Shown here one piece after another: positions 11,765 through 23,732 of a stretch of 64,000 nt of DNA (its first letter is position 1; each line of letters begins with the position of its first letter). Made by a program: the position numbers and the translations under genes. Source of the stretch: Solanum dulcamara (lineage: Eukaryota > Streptophyta > Magnoliopsida > Solanales > Solanaceae); the NCBI RefSeq assembly GCF_947179165.1, contig NC_077244.1, positions 15,820,949 through 15,884,948 on the forward strand, read 5' to 3'. Under the pieces are notes generated by a model. It saw only the letters and a list, made by a program, of their open reading frames with translations, made no database searches and was not told the DNA's origin.

Positions 11765-13979
11765 TTAAGAATATTATATAAATTATTCGAGTATTATCAA
11801 ATTCAACATATGTAACAGAAAAATTATCAATTAAGTAGCACTTACAAGAATAATAACACACCCCAAAATAAAAATAAATACCCACCAAAATGCAAAATGA
11901 TACAAGAATTAAGTAAAAATATGGGTGACATATGAAATTTAATTTGGACAACCATTCCTTGACTCTAAAATGCAAAAGAAAACTTAAAATTGCTAGCTAT
12001 AATAAAATTGGTTGTCTTCTCACCTACCAAAATACATTAATGGCGCACAGTGTGAATTCACCCAACATCACCACTTATAATCTTGTTACATTAAAGTTAA
12101 GGATGAAAGAAAGAACCCTAGGAAAAATAAGACTTTGTCCTTGCTCTGTGCTACCACAAAGATGAATATGAATTTAAAATGTCTAATTTTAGGTTTTATA
12201 CTAATCACAAACACCTAACAGGTACCACCAAAATGGGCAGCAAAACAGGCCAATTTGGCCATGTCTTCACTGCCTCGCCTTAGGCTGGCGCCGTAAGTCC
12301 CCTACTTTGCCTTGGATTTTGTGTTGCAGGGAAAAATTATTTTATGGGGTTAAAATTAGAACCCCCCTAACTCCATGCATGGCTCTGTGAGGTCCAATTC
12401 CTTTCTTTGAACTTGGCTCGATGATGCAGTGTCAATTCCTCCAACACTTGGTTCAAATATTTAGTCTTTTTTCCCAAAAAGAAAAAAACACATTGTGTTA
12501 GCTCCAAAAACTTAAATGAGTAATAATCAAGATATTTAGTGTGATCCAACTTAGAACAAAGTAAAAACATGGAAAAGGGTTTAATAAAAGGCGTGTTAAT
12601 ATGTCTAACATCATATCTACAAGTATGGAGGTAGCCATCACTATCTTTATAAGATTATGTATTATGTTTTCCTGGACATCCTTACTACTATGAATCACAT
12701 GAATTCCCAAACATCAAAAGTCATCTCTCCTGGAATACAGACAAATGAAGTATTCTTAATTTTCTAAGTAGGACAAAAAGGCATATGAAATAGCTTTGGT
12801 GGATGTTGTATATTTGTATATGGTTATATGTTAGTTTACCCTTAAAACCCTTACTAAAAGGACTCCTTTCGTAACATGTGTTTCCTCTAATTTGTCCACC
12901 TTCTTATATATCTTTGAAGAGGTTAGGCATCACATACCTCTGTTTATTTTTTAATTAAAGAACACATGGGTCAGAATTTATTAGAATGAAACAAAATGTA
13001 CAAGACATGTGGGCAAAAAAAGTGCACAACCCACCAAAAAATAAAATCAAGCAAAAGGAAAATATATGCACAAAGATTAAAAAGGAAATTAAAAAAAACA
13101 GGAAAAAGGAAAGTGGAAAGTTGAAGAGTACTGTAGCAGCTTTGAATCATCTTCTTCATGTTCAGTTGATTTTCTTCCTCTATGAAATCATATCTAAAGC
13201 TCGATTAAGTTAATAAGTATTCTCCAACCTTGAAACAACTTGGTATTCTTCCTATTAACTTGTATTTAGACATCATCTCGATTTATATATGATAAAGGAC
13301 TTCAATCTTTCTTCTCATAGATTACATGTGTACTCAACCTTATATCGAATCTTTAGATGGAGTATTGTTGATAATACATTGATTTAACCTCAAATTAGTT
13401 GAAATCAACTCCTCTTCTTAGATCTAAACTTTAGTAGGTTAAACCCCCAAAACTAGGATTTGTACCACCATCAAAGCTTAAATCCTTCAAGAATTACTAA
13501 TTTCAGCATCCTTTTTACGAGGTTGAGTTTGAATTTCTGAAATTTGCACTATTGTTCAACTGTGCAAAGTGTTTCTGAACTTGAAAAGATGTCAAGTACA
13601 CTATTTAAACCAACCTATCTTCTTTGTTGGACTGAGCCATCGAACTATTATGATATGTGATTAGAAAATATTAAATCTACTATAGATGTTAATTAATTGC
13701 TATAATCTATGAGTCCTGGTTTTATACCTATGAAACCCCTCAAACTCTCAACGGGTTCATGATATATCAACAAACTAAATTTCATTCAAACTTCATACAA
13801 TGTTTAGCAACTTTTATCATCTAAAATAGCTTTATTATTCACTAATATCTTCTGTAAAGTGTGTTCGAAACAAACCATCTATGTCTTGTAGTAGTTGACT
13901 ATCTTATTCTCATTTGCGGTGTGCTTTATTTATCTAAGATGATAATTCTCTTGATCGTATCTGGGACCTTCTAGAAAGA
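11765..13979. other. Unassigned AT-rich DNA
   Basis: I find no convincing gene. A GC-richer patch at 12270-12310 ('gcctcgccttaggctggcgcc') is too short to interpret. The lower end may contain the 3' untranslated region of LINE-2, whose coding part ends near 13980, but no poly-A or TSD marks it. The lysine-rich frame at 12986-13213 reflects A-rich composition. Confidence 0.4.
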
Positions 13980-14529
13980 TCTACATTTATATGTACCTAT
14001 AAAATGAAAAAATAAATTAGCAAAAAACTCAACAAGAGTATTTCCCTCCCTCAAGAAGTGTTGTACTCTTCCCGACATTGATGGAATTGACCTCCATTAT
14101 GGTATTCCAAGGTATTTTCCACTCTCCATTTAACATAGTTACCAAAGACAGAGAGTTAGTTTCAATTATAATGTTTGGATTTTTTTTTTCCAAACAACAT
14201 TGAAGACCTTCTCTAATAGCGATAGCTTCAGCAACTAGCTTATCAGAATCAAGAATACTCACCACTTAGCAAACACCAGCTCTCCTTCATTATTTCTGAT
14301 ATAAGATAAAGGAGAACTAGGTCCAGGATTACCTCTAGAAGCCCTATATGTACTACATTTCAATCACCCATATGGTGGAGGATATAACTTAACCAATTTA
14401 GAAATAAACCTAGCCCTGAAACCATTCAATAAAGAAACCATATGAGGCCAAGTGGAGGGAACATCAGTGTATTGAAACTTCAACTTCAAGAATTTCTGAG
14501 TAGTACTACTGATGTACCAAATTACTATA
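13980..14529 (-). pseudogene. LINE-2 segment 3: RNase H domain
   Basis: Minus-strand reading from 14529 down gives YRASRGNPGPSSPLSYI, AEAIAIREGLQCCLEKK, IIIETNSLSLVTMLNG and, in another frame, VQHFLREGNTLVEFFANL. These are the successive blocks of the plant LINE RNase H (glycine/proline entry strand, AE.A...GL helix, .E.DS strand, REGN..AD..AN helix). Several frameshifts are present. The part that should precede it (the KRRN..LHGG linker) is found 9.2 kb away, ending at 23733. G1 was therefore inserted between them. Confidence 0.8.
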
Positions 14530-14609
14530 TGTAAGGCCCCAAAAGTTGGAAAGTCAGAATGTTGAAGTTGAAAAAGAAAACTTAGGAGAAATGAGATAGA
14601 GACTCATCG

Positions 14610-15070
14610 AGTCACTAGGTGACTCACCAAATGGGATTGGCAAATTGTCGAAGTGCATGCGAGCTCGCCCAATGTTACTGAAAATTTTTCTTAGAAGAAG
14701 AGATATCTTGCGAGGAGCGATCAAGTTCGGTGACTCACCAAATATGTTTGGCAATCTGAGAAGTCTCATAAAAAAGTTCTGATAATTTTGCTCAAATTTC
14801 AAGGACTTTAGGTGAGAAGAAGGAGGCTTTGGAGACTCACCAAACGGTTTTGGCGAACTAGGGTATCTACTCAAAAGAATAAAAAAATTTGGCTCAGACG
14901 AGGAGCTAAGTTTGTAAGATAAGGCATGGATGGAAACTCGCCGACTAGGATGGCGAACTGAGGAAACTGACCAAAAGTTTCAAAAAAATCTTTAGTGAAC
15001 TCAAATGACTTAGTGATATGAGTAGGAGATTGGTGACTCACTGATTAGGACAGCGAGCTCGATCGATCTC
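14610..15070 (+). repeat. Five-fold imperfect motif array in the G1 LTR
   Basis: A motif of roughly 30 bases of the form GACTCACCAAATnnnnTTGGC recurs near 14620, 14730, 14830, 14933 and 15031, so about every 100 bases. It lies in the U3 part of the LTR and has a more decayed counterpart in the 3' LTR (21590-22040). It may be a promoter or enhancer array. This is inference. Confidence 0.55.
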
Positions 15071-15366
15071 TCCAACTGGTCCATCAGCTAACTAACAAGG
15101 TTATTTAACTCATTTCCTACCCTATTAATCCCTAAGTTATGATATTTTGGACTATATTTTGAAGACTTATAACTGCCCAAACCCTTTAAATTGCCCTCAT
15201 ATTCTCTCAACCTATTTCAATAAAAAATTGTCTCTCTAGAACTCTCCCCCAAGGATCAATCTTCGCTTCCAACCTAAGGGTTCTCAAGGTCAAGGTCAAG
15301 TCTCTCAATTTTAAGTGCATTTAAGGATTTAATTAATCAAGGTATGTGAAAAATCACTAATGAATT

Positions 15367-18300
15367 TGTCACGATCTGATTTCTCGAGTCATGATGACAC
15401 CTACTATAACCCACTAGTAAGTAAGCCAACCCACAATCCGAAATGATAATTAATGGGTTTGAGGTAAGAAACTAAACAATAATAGGAAATTCTAAGATAC
15501 ATAGAATAGATAAGTAGAAGCAACCCAAAATATATTTATATAAAGAAAGATCCCTCCTAGAACATGGAAGTCATAAGTATAGAGCCACTAACAAAATGAG
15601 TGCAAATCCCAAAAGTGGACCACAAAAATTAGATTGTCTCAAAAGGCAAGTAACTAGGTGAATATATATAGATAGAGACTAAAATAGTACAAAACGCCAT
15701 GTGCTCACCCTATCTCCAGATCAGACTGGTGCAGGCTCAATATCAATGCTAGCCACTGATGCTTGGACCCACATCACAAAAAATATGTAAAGTGTAGTAT
15801 TAGTACCAAAATAATAAGTACATAGTAGGCATCATAGGCCGACTGAACTTGAAAAGTAAAGGCAATTTGAAAAGAAAGAATAGAGTAGAATAAAGGTCAA
15901 GAGAGAAAAGCTATGATGTAATAATATGATGCACACGAGTGTATAAAGGACTAACTGAAGTAATCTACAAACTAAACTACACCTAACTGGACCCACAAGC
16001 CTAGTAGGTACATGCATTTGCAAGTTTAAATAAAAATCCGAATGGACCCCTATAAGTCCAACGAGTACATAGAATAGCTATGACTAAAGAGAAATGAATT
16101 TGAGGACTCAAAACTAGAGTGTACTGACCCAAAACCTCTACCAACAACAGTAGAATCTTATTGAACGGAGGTCAAACCTCACACCAAATGCTCCTTAAAA
16201 GTATCTAAGTAACTGAATGCAAGTACCACGTAAATAAGGTCAGACCTCTAACCAGATGCTCTATATGATTATCCGAGTGATTGAGGATGAAGCTTGAATC
16301 TAGATGGTCTTTGAAAAATCAATAAGGTCGAGCCAGAGCATTAATCTGGATGCCCAGCAAAAGAGTCAATGTAGATGCTGAAGGAGTACCAATCGATCCA
16401 TAATCGTAACATCCTTGGAACTCCGTCCATACTTAGTCAATCAATAAAATTCTAGAGGATGAATCCACAACTAACCTCTAATCGTAGAATGAAACCAGTG
16501 TTGTTGACGTAACTTGTGAAACCATCGAATCTAATATATAAGTTCAAAATATCATTGGAGCAAGCACATCACCTAGCTAAGGCTAAAACTATCAGACGCA
16601 AGTCTTCTATACAAGTCTATAGGGATCTAAGTCATCCAAAATGACATCGGGACAAAACTAAGACTTATCGGGTCCAAATCATGCAATTCAAAGAAAAGCA
16701 CTAGTCAAACCTAGGCTAAGGCCCAGAATACTCTCAATAAATAGTAAACAAGTATACAAATACTCCACATAGCATAGAGGATCAATTTATAGTACAAGGC
16801 ATGCTCACAGTTACCTGATAATCCCTGAAATAGGCCTAAAACATGAATTTTAAATATCTATGCATGATTTAATAGTTACCCAACCCAAATTCGAGCAAAT
16901 CAACATCCAATAACATTCTCAAGCTCAATCTAAAGGAACAAAAGTTGTAGGTTACTTGTAGGCCAAACATGCACGCTCCAAACTACTCTGTCAGAGCTTT
17001 TCTCTTTCGAACAGTCTTAGATTATTGCCACGCTATCAAAAATAGAATCACAATATCATTATGACCATTTAGACACTAAAGACACAAAAATAGAGACAAG
17101 CCAATTTTTGAGTCAAAAATAGGAATGTGGGACCCGCTTTAATAATTCTGGAATTGACTCTGTCAAGAGGTCCTAAACACTAACCCAAACTTGTGTTCCA
17201 AAATGGAACACAATTCGAGGCTCGAAATAGTCCAAACAAGCACATGCAATAATTTCATAAATTTATCACCATTAAAGAGACATGGAAGCAGTTATAACCA
17301 AGAAATTACCATAAAAGAGGGCCAACTACTGAAACCAACAATACGATGATGATCCTTACAAAACAAAACCACAATCTAGGCTCTTGAATCACCAAATTTG
17401 GACCTAAAATGGCCAAGAAATCACCTTTCAAAATTTCCAAAAAATTGAGCTCGATAATGAGCTATAGCAGCAGCTAAAACATAATATTTACCTCCAACAA
17501 AGCTTCAAATACAAATTTCAAGTACTCTAATGTGTTCTCCTCGAAACAATACTCAAGATAGCCCCAAGAATCACCAAAATCGGACATAAAATGGCTGAGA
17601 TATCAAATCTCAAAATTTTCCAAAATAAAACTCACAAAAGGGTCGTGGCAACAAGTATTTCACAAAATATACCTCAAACGGAGATCCCAAATCAGTTTTC
17701 AAGATCACCAACGCATTCCTTGAAAAAAACCCGACAAGATGGACATCTTCGAATCACTAAAATCGAACTTGAAATGACAGAGTTGTGAAGGGTTGAAGTT
17801 GAGAAATGAGGCTGAAATGGATCTGCACCAGCTATATTTATCAGCTGAAAAGTTGATTTTTATGCCAACTTTAAAATTTCCGATGGGTTTCTCAAAATTC
17901 TTTCGGAACCTAATAATAATAAAACAGATATGTTACCCTACTAAATACGACATTCTAAACTCAATAGCGTAGTTGAAATTTCCATACGAAGTCATTTTGA
18001 CTGAAAGTGGGCTCCACACCCAGTGTTATTTTTAGCCAACTTACAACGGGGCTCGATATTAGACCAGAAGCCTCGAAAAGTGAACCAAGGGTCATTCTAG
18101 ACCAAACTTGACATTCTAGAATGAACCACATTGAAGAAAGTTTTATCTGAGAGCATTTTTAAAGAATGTTGACCAAAGTCAACCTTACACTAAATTTCAA
18201 AGGCTAATAAGCTAAATGGTCATAAACTCATATCGAATGTCTCGATACTCGAACTGATCATGCTAATAGCCTAATTTTGTCATCCCCATGCTGATGGAAC

Positions 18301-18526
18301 TATTAGAATTCCATTCTGAGGTGGTTAACCTGATATTTTGACTAAAGTTAACTTCTCAAATTTCAAAAGATCTATAATATGCAAAACGGGCATAAAAACT
18401 ATATGAATGTCCGGGCGATCGAACAATCAATACTAGCAAGTCATAAATAGCTTGGGGTTACTATAAGAACGGTCTAAATGATGAAAAGGAGGTATTAAGA
18501 CAAACATGACCTGGAGGGTCATTACA
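15367..18526 (-). mobile_element. Solo LTR C (minus-strand Gypsy family)
   Basis: A 3160 bp block bounded by TGTCACGATC and GGGTCATTACA, so it has TG...CA termini. It holds no internal region and interrupts the G1 5' LTR. Its first 700 bases are related to the LTR of element B. The G1 3' LTR shows the empty site as 'aatggattcc'. Here the left flank is GAATT and the right flank AGATT, each one G-to-A change from GGATT. That fits a 5 bp duplication that decayed differently at each end. It is most simply a solo LTR left by LTR-LTR recombination. Short open frames inside it look accidental. Confidence 0.72.
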
Positions 18527-19929
18527 AGATTCCTCTCATCTATTGGGTCACAACAGAACTCAATTCTCCTATATCAATTTCACCCAATTTCAAAGGGTTT
18601 CATGTCAATTCTTCATGGATCTTTTCTATATTTATTCAATTGGTATTATTTTACTTGATCATGTATGAATTCATAGTATTAAATTTTAAATTCACTTCAC
18701 ATAGACCCATGCATTATGCCATGATTTTCAATTATGAACTATGAATTCTGATCATAGACTTTATGAAGGTTTTATGAATGATTTATGAAAATCTATGAAT
18801 GATGTTCCAAGTTTGTTTTCATGAATTATTTTCTCACAATAAGAAAGAAATTATGATTTAGATGCTTAGAAAGGTAAAGTGTCTATATGTTTATGTTCTA
18901 ATCATAGTTTTCAAGGAGCTATTGTTGTGATAGATTTTATGATTCGGATTGGTTGATCTTCCTAATGACTACATTATTATTTATGTATTTTGTTGAGAGT
19001 TTATTAACACCCAATGGACCTTGGGATAGAGGCTCACCTATTAGTAGAGACATAAGACAATTAGTAGAAATCTAATTATCCCATAACTATGTGCCACCGT
19101 AGGAAGAAGGATCATTCATTAGTAGAGGCTTGATTTCTTAGAAAGTGTCACCCGATAGTTGAGGCTTGATTCCATAATAGCTTAGTGGATACACTTAGGA
19201 AAATTATGGTTCCTACCTTTGCAAGTATGGATCCTCCTTTTCAGTGTGCGAGGTAAACACTGAACTCCATGTTGTAGCTCACATGATTTATGTCAGTTAA
19301 TGGTATCTCTCACAAAGGCTTGTGATTTTCTCTTATGATATGCTTTGGCCATGTCTTATGATTTTAATGACGCTTTTGAAAGAATTTTACTATCTTTATC
19401 TTGGTCATGTCATTATCATGTTTTAAGTCATACTTCCCATATTTCTCACATACTTAGTATATTCTATGTGCTAACGCATACTTTTGCCTACATTGTATAA
19501 TAATGTAGGGTCTGATGATCATTCTACATATTTAGCTCGTGGCTAGTTTTGAAGTTTACTTTCTTCTTATTGACGAGTCCTCATGTTTCAAGGATGAAAC
19601 ACTTATAATTCCTTTATGCTTGTTATCACTTTTACTCTTTATGTTTGGTGAGCTAAGAACTTGTCTTATGCCCTGTGGTCAGGTCAGAGCCCTCTATTGT
19701 TTGTTGGAGGAGATTCATTGGAATTTATATCGTTGTAGAGGTTATATCAGACTATTATGTTATCTTTCGCATTTAAAATGTTATCCCTAGATTCATTTTA
19801 TTTCTTCTATCTTATTTTCTTATTTACCTTATGTATACTCATGTATAATATGATCAGAGGCTTGGTTGGGGTCTCTCGGGATCCTAATCACCGTGTCATA
19901 TTTAGGTCCTAGCTTGGGTCATGAAAAAC

Positions 19930-19944
19930 TTGGTATTAGAGCAC
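19930..19944 (+). other. Primer-binding site of G1
   Basis: TTGGTATTAGAGCAC, one mismatch from the initiator-Met site TGGTATCAGAGC, just inside the 5' LTR. Confidence 0.8.
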
Positions 19945-20149
19945 AAAGTTCAAGTATCCTAGGGTATTTGACATGTTTCATCAAGTAGAGTTTTGTTCAT
20001 GCGTGTGAAGCATGCCACATTTATGAATAAGAGGCTATGAGACATTTAAGAAACTTCACTTCTTTCATCACTCTTAAGTTGTATGATAGAGTTGAACTCT
20101 ATGGTTTTCCTTATAACACTTTCTCCTTGCAATTATAGAACCAAGCCTC

Positions 20150-21150
20150 CATGAAGAAATCCACTAAGAAGGAATATGAATGAAGATGAGGATCACCGAT
20201 CCCCTCAAGCTCCTATGGCTCTCTTAGTCGAGCAAGTGACTCACACTGATTTTTGGGCCGCGTTTTAAGTGCTTGCCCAAACTATTGTGCCATAATCCAA
20301 CTGGTATGTAGTTTCTCTATTGAACCCAAATATGGGTACGGTGGCGACAAGAGTTGATGACTTCACTAGAATTAATCCCCCGGAGTTTCATGGGATAAAG
20401 GTGGATGAGGATCTCTAAGAGTTCATTGAAGGGCTTCAAAAGATTGTTGATATTATGGGGGTGATATTGATAGAGAAGGAGGATTTGGTCGCATACCAAT
20501 TGAAGGGAGTCACTCAAATTTGGTATAGTCAATGCAAGGGTGAGAGAGCTAGGTATACGAGTCTCATTGATTGGGAGGAGTTCAAGGGTACTTTTCTAGA
20601 CCATTTCTTTCCATTAGAGTTAAGGGAATCCAAGTCTAAGAGTTCTTCAATTTGAAACAGGGGAACATGAGTATGATAAAATATGCCTTAAAGTTCACAC
20701 AATTGTCAAAGTATGATCCATGCATGGTTTCCAACTCTAGAGCTCATATGAGCAAGTTTGTTTTGGGTATTTCGGACTTGGTTTCCAAAGATTACAAAAT
20801 TGCCATGTTGATCAAAGAGATGGACATATCAAGATTGATGACTTAGTCTGAACAAATTGAGGAGAAAAAACTTAAGAAAAGTGCTATGGAGACTAAGATG
20901 ACCCGAATCGATAGTGGTTCATCTTTTGATAAGTTCAATAAGGATAGACGTCCTTATCTCACTTGTCAAAAGTATGGATAGTCTCTTCCTTCCTAGAAAT
21001 AGAACTCTAACTATCAAACCCAATCATCAAGGGTAGTGCATGTCTTGCAAGGATGGTTGTTATGAATATGGTGAGGTTGGTCATAAGATGAGAGGTTGTC
21101 TAGTGGCTTCTAAAAGATGTAGGGAGATGGATCGATCTACTTCTTTAGAT
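20150..21150 (+). pseudogene. G1 gag
   Basis: The start region (20151 onward) resembles a chromovirus Gag N-terminus, followed by TRVDDFTRINPPEFHG and then the capsid core DLVAYQLKGVTQIWYSQ and FKGTFLDHFFPLELRES (20455-20655). The last part is in another frame (20652-20846, YALKFTQLSKY and MSKFVLGISDLV). Near 21050-21115 the zinc knuckle reads CYEYGEVGHKMRGC; the second cysteine is tyrosine. Stops and at least one frameshift are present. No pol follows, which is the notable feature of this element. Confidence 0.82.
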
Positions 21151-21476
21151 TACCCAACACAGCAGGGTAATTCATCAGGTTTGATGTCATTTTGGTATGG
21201 ATCAGCTTCATAGTTGTTACACCACGATTGACCTTATAACCCAAAGGTTTATGTTCCCATGTTATTTGATGGATTACCTCTTCATGTCTACTCTTCCGAA
21301 TCTATGAGTTTTAGTTATTATCATATCTTTCATACGCATGCATGTTCATGAAATTGATTTTAAGTCATGTTTTAGCTTGGGGTGAATACTCTTTGATTTA
21401 TGCATTTTAAATATGTCATTGAACTTATGATGGGTTGATAGGTTTGTTTCCCATCTTATTCATGTCAGCTTAGTTC
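21151..21476 (+). other. Non-coding internal tail of G1 where pol should be
   Basis: About 330 bases between gag and the purine tract. No protease, RT, RNase H or integrase motif is visible in any frame. A full chromovirus pol would need about 3.5 kb. Confidence 0.7.
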
Positions 21477-21511
21477 TCATTCGAGGACGAATGTTCCCAA
21501 GGGGGAGATAT
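21477..21511 (+). other. Hairpin plus polypurine tract of G1
   Basis: CATTCGAGGACGAATG (a 6 bp stem, CATTCG/CGAATG, with loop AGGA) is followed by TTCCCAAGGGGGAGATAT and the LTR start. The same hairpin-PPT arrangement stands before the 3' LTRs of G2 and G3. Confidence 0.75.
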
Positions 21512-23732
21512 TGTAAGGCCATCAAAGTTGGAAAGTGGGAATGTTGAAGTTTAAAAAGAAAACTTAGGAGAAATGAGGCTGAGACTTGCCGAGTCACTCG
21601 GTGAATTGGTGAATACGTTCGGCGGATTGCCAAAGTGCACATTTGGTCTCCCAGTGTTACTAAAAAAATTATTCAGAAAAAGGGAAATGTGGCGAGGAGC
21701 AATCAAACTCGGTGAATCATTGAATACGTTTTGAGATTTGAGAAGTCTTGCCAAAAATTCTAGATTATTTTGTTCATAAAGAAAGGACTTTAGTTGACAA
21801 GAACGAGGCTTTGGTGACTCACCAAATGGGCTTGGCGAACTGGGGTATCTCGCTAAATGAATTAGAAAATTTGGATCAGACAGAAAGCCAAGTTAGAAAA
21901 ATAAGGTATGGACAGTGACTTCCCAACTAGGACGGTGAATTGAGGTGATTCATCAAAAGTTTTAGAGATATTTATAGTTAACTTGAACTATTTGGAAAGA
22001 TAATCAGGAGATCAACGACTCATCGATCAGGACGGCGATCTCGATCAATCTCGTCAACTGGTCCTCGTCAGTTAATTATAAAGGTTATTTCAGTCTTTTT
22101 CCTACCCTATTAATCCCAAAGCTACAATGTTTTGGACTATACTTGGATGACCTATACCTACCCAAACCCTTTGAATTTCCCTCATTCTCTCTCAACATAT
22201 TGCAATGAAATATTATCTCTCTAGAACTCTCTCACAGGATCAATCTTATCTTCCAAACTAAGGCTTCTCAAGGTCAAGGTCAAGTTCAAGTCTCTCAATT
22301 TAAAATGCATTTAGGGATTTAATTAATCAAGGTATGTGAGAATTTGCCAATGGATTCCTTTCATCCATTGGGTCCCAAAAGAACTCAATTCTCCTAATTC
22401 ATTTTCACCCACTTTCAAAGGGTTTCACGTCAATTCTTCATGAGACTTTTATATATTGATTCAACTGGTATTATTCACTGGATTATGCATGAATTCACAT
22501 TATTACATAATTTTAAAAGGATTTCACATGGACCTATGCCTTATGCTATGATTTTCAATTATAAATTATGAATTTTGATCATAGACTTTATGAAGGTTCT
22601 ATGTATGATTTATGAAAAACTATGAATTATGTTACAAGTATGTTTTCAAGCAAGTAACCATGAATTGTGAAAATATTTCTCAAAATATGAAATAAATCAT
22701 GATTTATATTCTTACAAAGGTAAAGTGACCATATGTTTATGTTCCAATCATGGTTTTCTAGAAGCTATTCTTATAATGTATTTTATGATGTGGATCTGTT
22801 GATTTTTTCCTTCCTAATAACAACATTATGATTTATCAATTTCGTTGAGCATTTACTTAGCACTGAGTGAACCTTGGGATAGAGGCACACCTATTAGTAG
22901 AGGAATGAGACCATTACAAGAAATCCCATTATCCCATAACTACATGCCGTTGTCAAAAGAAGGATCACCCGTTAGTAGAGGTTTGATTCTTTAGAAAGGG
23001 TCACCCGATAGTTGAGGCTTGATTCCTTAATAGCTTAGTAGATCCACGTAGGCAAATCATGGTTCTTACCTTGGCAAATATGGATCCTCTCTTTTTAATG
23101 TGCAAGATAACAACTAAACTCCATTTTATAGCACACATAGTTTATATCAGTTAACGGTATCTCTCACAAAGGCTTGTGATTTTCTCTTATGATATGCTTT
23201 GGCCATGTCATATGGTTTTAACGATACTTTTGAGAGAATTTTACTATCTTTATCTTCATCATGGAATTATCATGCTTTAAGTCATGTTTTTCATATTTTA
23301 TCACATACTTAATACATTTCATGTGCTAATGCAGACTTTTGCCCATATTGTATCATAATATAGGTTCTGTTGATCGTTCTACGCGTCTTTCTCATGGCTA
23401 GTTTTGAAGTTTAATTTCCTCTTGTTGGTCAGTCCTCATGTTTCGAGGATGAAACACATATAATTCCTTTATGCTTCTTATCACTTTTACTCTTTATGTT
23501 TGGTGAGCTAGCAACTTTTTCTATGCCCAGTCTAAAGTTAGTAGAGTGTACGTCAGACTATTATGTTGTCTTCTGCATTTAAAAAGTTATCTTTAGATTA
23601 ATTTTTCATTTTCCATTTTATTATCTTATTTACCTTATGTATGCTCATAGATGATATGATAAGAGGCTTGGTTGGGGTATCTTGGGATCCTAACCATCAT
23701 TTCACATTTTGGGCCTAGCATGGATCATGACT
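21512..23732 (+). repeat. 3' LTR of G1
   Basis: 2221 bp, TGTAAGGCC to ATGACT. It retains the uninterrupted sequence at the site where C entered the 5' copy. Divergence from the 5' LTR is clearly higher than between the G3 LTRs. The start 'attgtaaggcc' directly follows the purine tract. Confidence 0.85.

Larger units (their letters stand above)
14530..19926 (+). repeat. 5' LTR of G1, split by solo LTR C
   Basis: Matches 21512-23732 along its whole length except for 15367-18526, which is inserted. Shared landmarks are the opening TGTAAGGCC, the 'aatcaaggtatgtga' block just before the break, 'tgggtcacaacagaactcaattctcc' just after, and the terminal 'ggcttggttggggt' block. It ends next to the primer site at 19930. 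Confidence 0.85.
14530..23732 (+). mobile_element. Gypsy element G1, gag-only chromovirus-like
   Basis: A 9.2 kb element inserted in LINE-2. Both LTRs start TGTAAGGCC. After removing solo LTR C the 5' LTR is about 2.23 kb and the 3' LTR is 2221 bp. Flanks CTATA (14525-14529) and CTTTA (23733-23737) match at 4 of 5. The LTR 3' ends have lost the CA terminus (GAAA and GACT). The internal region is only about 1.58 kb: primer site, gag, then about 350 bp of non-coding DNA and the purine tract. No protease, RT, RNase H or integrase is detectable. It is either a deletion derivative or a GAG-only (TR-GAG type) parasite of an autonomous Tekay-like relative. Confidence 0.85.

Noticed and set aside
12986..13213. 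Lysine-rich 75-codon frame
   Set aside because: It reflects an A-rich tract; no domain, and no promoter or neighbour gene supports it.
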